A stretch of DNA of 35,000 nucleotides. Origin: Zygnema cylindricum (taxonomy: Eukaryota > Streptophyta > Zygnematophyceae > Zygnematales > Zygnemataceae). This document shows, piece after piece, positions 32,001 through 35,000 of the stretch. A program made the translations under genes and the position numbers. Under the pieces are notes generated by a model that was given only the letters and a program-made list of their open reading frames with translations, was not told the origin of the DNA and searched no databases. The stretch covers positions 1-35,000 of the forward strand of contig JBBHKE010000834.1 in the NCBI GenBank assembly GCA_037447655.1, read 5' to 3'. The number at the start of each line of letters is the position of its first letter. Position 1 is the stretch's first letter.

Positions 32001-32754
32001 CAACAACCCAATTTAAAGTTTTTGGTACAATGTAATACCTGACTATTTTGGTTGGTTTGTAAGATATAGAGCTGTTGTAATAACCCTCGTACGATTTCTC
32101 ATACCACATGTCTAATGACGTCCCGTATTATTCGCTGACCGTGTTGGTTAAGTAATATTGATGACAGAAGTATAATCGTTAACAGTAGTAAGATAGTGGT
32201 TAACGCGGAGGTAAACACTTGTATCATCATAACCGCACAACAGGTTTTCTTTTCTAGGGTCATCCTGCAAAATCAATCACAACTTTCAATATCAGTTCAT
32301 AAAAAATGACTTTGCGTAAGCCAAAAAAATAATCTTAAACATCAAAGACATTTATTGTTGTTGCTCATCTAAAGTCCAAATTATCTCACGGTAATTACTA
32401 TTATTAGGCTATTATTAGCCTCATCCATACACCCACTCTAAATACTTTGCATTCGTAAAACAATGTTATTTGCCCTTTGTAAACATTCACATTAAATATT
32501 GTGCACTTGTCATACAATGGTTTTTTCCTTTATAATACTTGTACACAATACTATGCGCAATGTTTGACGAGGTCATTTGACTCTCTTTCACATCGACACT
32601 AAATACTATGATATGAGAGTTGCTCTTTTGAGACATCCACCTGAAAGACTATGATTTGCTCTTCACAGAAAGTGCAAAATTCAGATCGAGCTTTTGCAAA
32701 GAATTTAATTCGGTTTGGTGTTTTTTTAAACATTTTGTTGAATTACCATTTTAG

Positions 32755-33190
32755 TTTTTAGCTCAATGTCCAACTTGTTAATTGCTTCAATACTCAGTTC
32801 AGTATCTTGTTAAGTTTCCAAATTAATATTCACTTGGTATCAAGTTAAAGTATTAAATTCAGATATTCAGTATTTGTTCCAGTTGAGTATCTTGTATATT
32901 ATTGAGTTCAGTATTTAGTGCAAAACTCAGTTCATTATTCTGTTTTGTATTTATTTCAGTTCGGTATTCTGTTAAATATTTAGTTCAGGTACCACTTCAG
33001 TCTTCATCTCACTATATTTCCTATTGAGTATGTAATATAGTTTTCAATTCAGTATCCACTGTAACATTTGGTTAGGTTTTCTGTTAAATATTTCGTTCAG
33101 TTTACAAGTTCAACTTTCAGTTCAATATCTAGTGTAGTATTTGATTCAGTCCTTAGTTCAGTATCTAGTACATCAGAAATTCAGTATATT
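32755..33190. repeat. degenerate TTCAGTAT-type short tandem repeat block
   Basis: Words such as AGTTCAGTAT, TTCAGTATCTAGT, TTAGTTCAG and GTATTTAGT recur every 10-25 bases over about 435 bp. It looks like a decayed microsatellite or minisatellite and is similar in kind, though not in unit, to the TTCAA block in the FMO intron. Confidence 0.8.
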
Positions 33191-33499
33191 TCCAAATTGA
33201 CAACGTGACACATGAAATAGTGTGAACACACACTGCTGGAATCACGCAAACAAACTCTAAATATTGAAAGGAGATATTTGCCCACAAAATCCATATTAAA
33301 TACAATGCGGAGATGTACAATTTCAGCAAGAGGATATTTCAAATTGTGGGATTTTTCTGAACTGACATATTTGAAAACTCAAACTGGCTACAAGTGAAAA
33401 GATGTCCTCAAAGTCAGCCAAAAAGAAAAACATTGAGGAAAACAACAAAAAACAGAAGTGTTAAACAAAAATAGTAAGCAGGGTGCAACTTGTCATTTT

Positions 33500-33640
33500 T
33501 TTTTAAAGTTTTTTGGGACCACGCCTGATTCCAATAACCATAGACGGTGAGCCAATTTCGCAAATCCCGAGCTTTTTGTCCAGGCACAAATCGGAGGAGC
33601 TTTGGCCCAATCTTGAGAAAGCTCAAATATCCCACCTGAT
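33500..33640 (-). other. candidate internal exon, unknown protein
   Basis: On the minus strand, after AAAATCAG, an open segment reads GYLSFLKIGPKLLRFVPG, QKARDLRNWLTVYGYWNQAW. It is bounded by an acceptor-like CAG and a GT soon after NQAW. Its composition is more protein-like than that of surrounding chance frames, but I cannot name a family, and no neighbouring exon is certain. Confidence 0.25.
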
Positions 33641-34429
33641 TTTGTGCACAAAAGAGATCAAAATACTTGCAGGAATATCATTATTATTTCATTGTTTTTT
33701 TTAGCTTGTTCGCCAGGCTGCTTGAGGTTTTTCAGCGTTTTCTGGAGCTTTCTTGGGTATCTGGCCCAGTACAAAACGTAAACGTTTGAGACCAAGTTTG
33801 AAAACCCCCACTATCGCACCGATTTTTTTTAACTAAAACAGATAGGCGTGATTACAGCTTTCGATAGATAAAGATATACTTCTATAGATTTCTAGAACAT
33901 CAAAATCAACATTGACCATAACATTTAACATAGTATCACAGATCAGTTCAGGAACTCTCAAGTACCGTTCATTAGTTCCAAAAGCCAAGAAAGTTTAGGC
34001 TGGAAAATCAACAAAAAATATATTTCCAGTGTCCTTTTCATGGTACCAAAGACTCGTCAGTTTCACTTTCTTTTGTCCTATCAACCCAACAAAGTCAAAT
34101 TTTGTGAATCGTCGAGTAGGGAACATACTGGCCCCAAATCATCACTAAATTATGTGACACTCACGATACAATCCGACCTCTTCCACAAATAGACCCAAAT
34201 CCACAATTATTATTGTGATCACTCACCATTTTGTCCTCCTCCCTTCCCCCTCCAAATTTGGAAAGTACTGCTTTCACCGGGGCAGGCATTCCTTTGCTTT
34301 TTCCACCGGCCATTACAAAACTGACAGCCACGCAACAATTTTCTTTCTAAAAAAGTTGCAGAAAGTCCTTGAACATATTTTTCAAGACATAATTTTTACG
34401 CAAGTGTACAAACGTAGGACATTTTAAAA

Positions 34430-34580
34430 AGCCTCCAAACATAAAGTATGCACATCTCATCACGTTTGCAATCCATCCATGAATGAGTAAAATCGGCCAA
34501 TCCCATTCCAGAAAATGATATAGGAAAATTGCGACCGAAAATGTTATCCTTGTGTTAGAAATTGAGGCGTTACCTCCCAA
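34430..34580 (-). other. candidate exon, hydrophobic, unknown protein
   Basis: A minus-strand frame reads FLYHFLEWDWPILLIHGW and then ANVMRCAYFMFGGF. PILLIHGW resembles the strand and oxyanion-hole region of alpha/beta hydrolases, and the segment could equally be a membrane span. No catalytic GxSxG segment was found nearby. It may belong with the segments at 33500-33640 and 34783-34998. Confidence 0.2.
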
Positions 34581-34782
34581 GACTGGTAGTTGCCATGAGT
34601 TCTAAACTTGATTCAAAAACAAGTCGAATGGGAATATGTTGTACACGTTCCTTTACCCATTCACACTGCAATTCACAATATTATTATTAAACAAAAAGAA
34701 GATGGAATACAGCACTGAAGTGAGCATGGACAAAGTACAATGATTTATATAACTACGGACTAAGTAAAGTAGTTCAACATTT

Positions 34783-34998
34783 TTAGGCGAGAAAGAACAA
34801 CATTTTTAATGAAGTACAGTAACTCGGGAAAATTTGGAAACCGTGTGGACTACTGCGGAGTATGTCAAAAAAAATCATAATAAAAGGCGATGAAAAAACA
34901 AGGGAAAGGGAAGAACATTTTAATAAAAAAACTCCAGCAATTTCACTACCAAAGTCAATTGCCAGCAAAGCAATAAACGGAATCCAACGCGCTGGCAC
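34783..34998 (-). other. open frame running to the window edge, hydrophobic
   Basis: A minus-strand frame with WIPFIALLAIDFGSEIAGVF is open to the right edge of the window. One membrane-span-like stretch is visible. It may be part of a gene that begins outside the window, or chance. Confidence 0.15.
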
Positions 34999-35000
34999 TT

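Larger units (their letters stand above)
32001..35000. other. AT-rich region with repeats and unassigned frames
   Basis: Apart from the degenerate repeat block at 32755-33190 and three minus-strand candidate segments listed separately, I see no recognisable gene. Composition is AT-rich throughout. Confidence 0.55.

Noticed and set aside
34430-34998. Reading the right-edge segments as phosphatidylinositol synthase or 3-hydroxyacyl-CoA dehydratase (PAS2-like)
   Set aside because: Only a few hydrophobic residues align and none of the signature catalytic residues are visible.

Overview
The window is nuclear DNA from a eukaryote, most likely a streptophyte. A bryophyte or another early-diverging lineage would fit, but the species cannot be read from the sequence. 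The grounds are multi-exon genes with GT-AG introns, a STELLO/DUF288 glycosyltransferase-like gene (a plant cell-wall family), a plant-type flavin-containing monooxygenase of the FMO GS-OX class, and a Ty3/Gypsy chromovirus whose primer-binding site matches plant initiator tRNA-Met. No rRNA, tRNA, CRISPR or bacterial-type gene was seen.

Layout. 1-4141: AT-rich DNA without a convincing gene, holding short dispersed and tandem repeats. 4142-11764 (+): a STELLO-like gene in about 12 exons, with a 13-copy minisatellite inside its fourth intron. 11765-13596: convergent intergenic spacer. 13597-18911 (-): a complete seven-exon FMO gene (549 codons plus stop; every exon junction keeps phase) with a perfect 10-bp G-box palindrome 27 bases upstream of the ATG. 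18949-21419: repeat-derived intergenic DNA. 21420-21754 and 29067-29640 (+): the two halves of a decayed Myb/SANT (trihelix)-like coding sequence, split by a nested retrotransposon. 21755-29066 (-): a full-length but inactivated chromovirus with LTRs of 481 and 482 bp, PBS, gag, protease, RT/RNase H, integrase with chromodomain, polypurine tract, and an unusual extra open reading frame of about 425 codons between integrase and the 3' LTR. 30895-32000 (-): a decayed PIF/Harbinger transposase. 32001-35000: AT-rich DNA with a degenerate repeat block and a few unassigned minus-strand candidate exons.

How the parts relate. The two intact host genes are tail to tail and functionally unrelated: Golgi glycosyltransferase-like versus flavin monooxygenase. 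The right half is a nest of transposons. A Harbinger-type transposase and a Myb/SANT-like reading frame lie convergently, which is the arrangement expected of a two-gene PIF/Harbinger element, and a chromovirus has landed inside the latter. The most novel-looking item is the extra sense-strand ORF in the chromovirus. It has a basic NLS-like N terminus, an acidic/proline-rich linker, a folded-looking tryptophan-rich core and a coiled-coil-like C terminus, and I do not recognise it as any standard retroelement protein.
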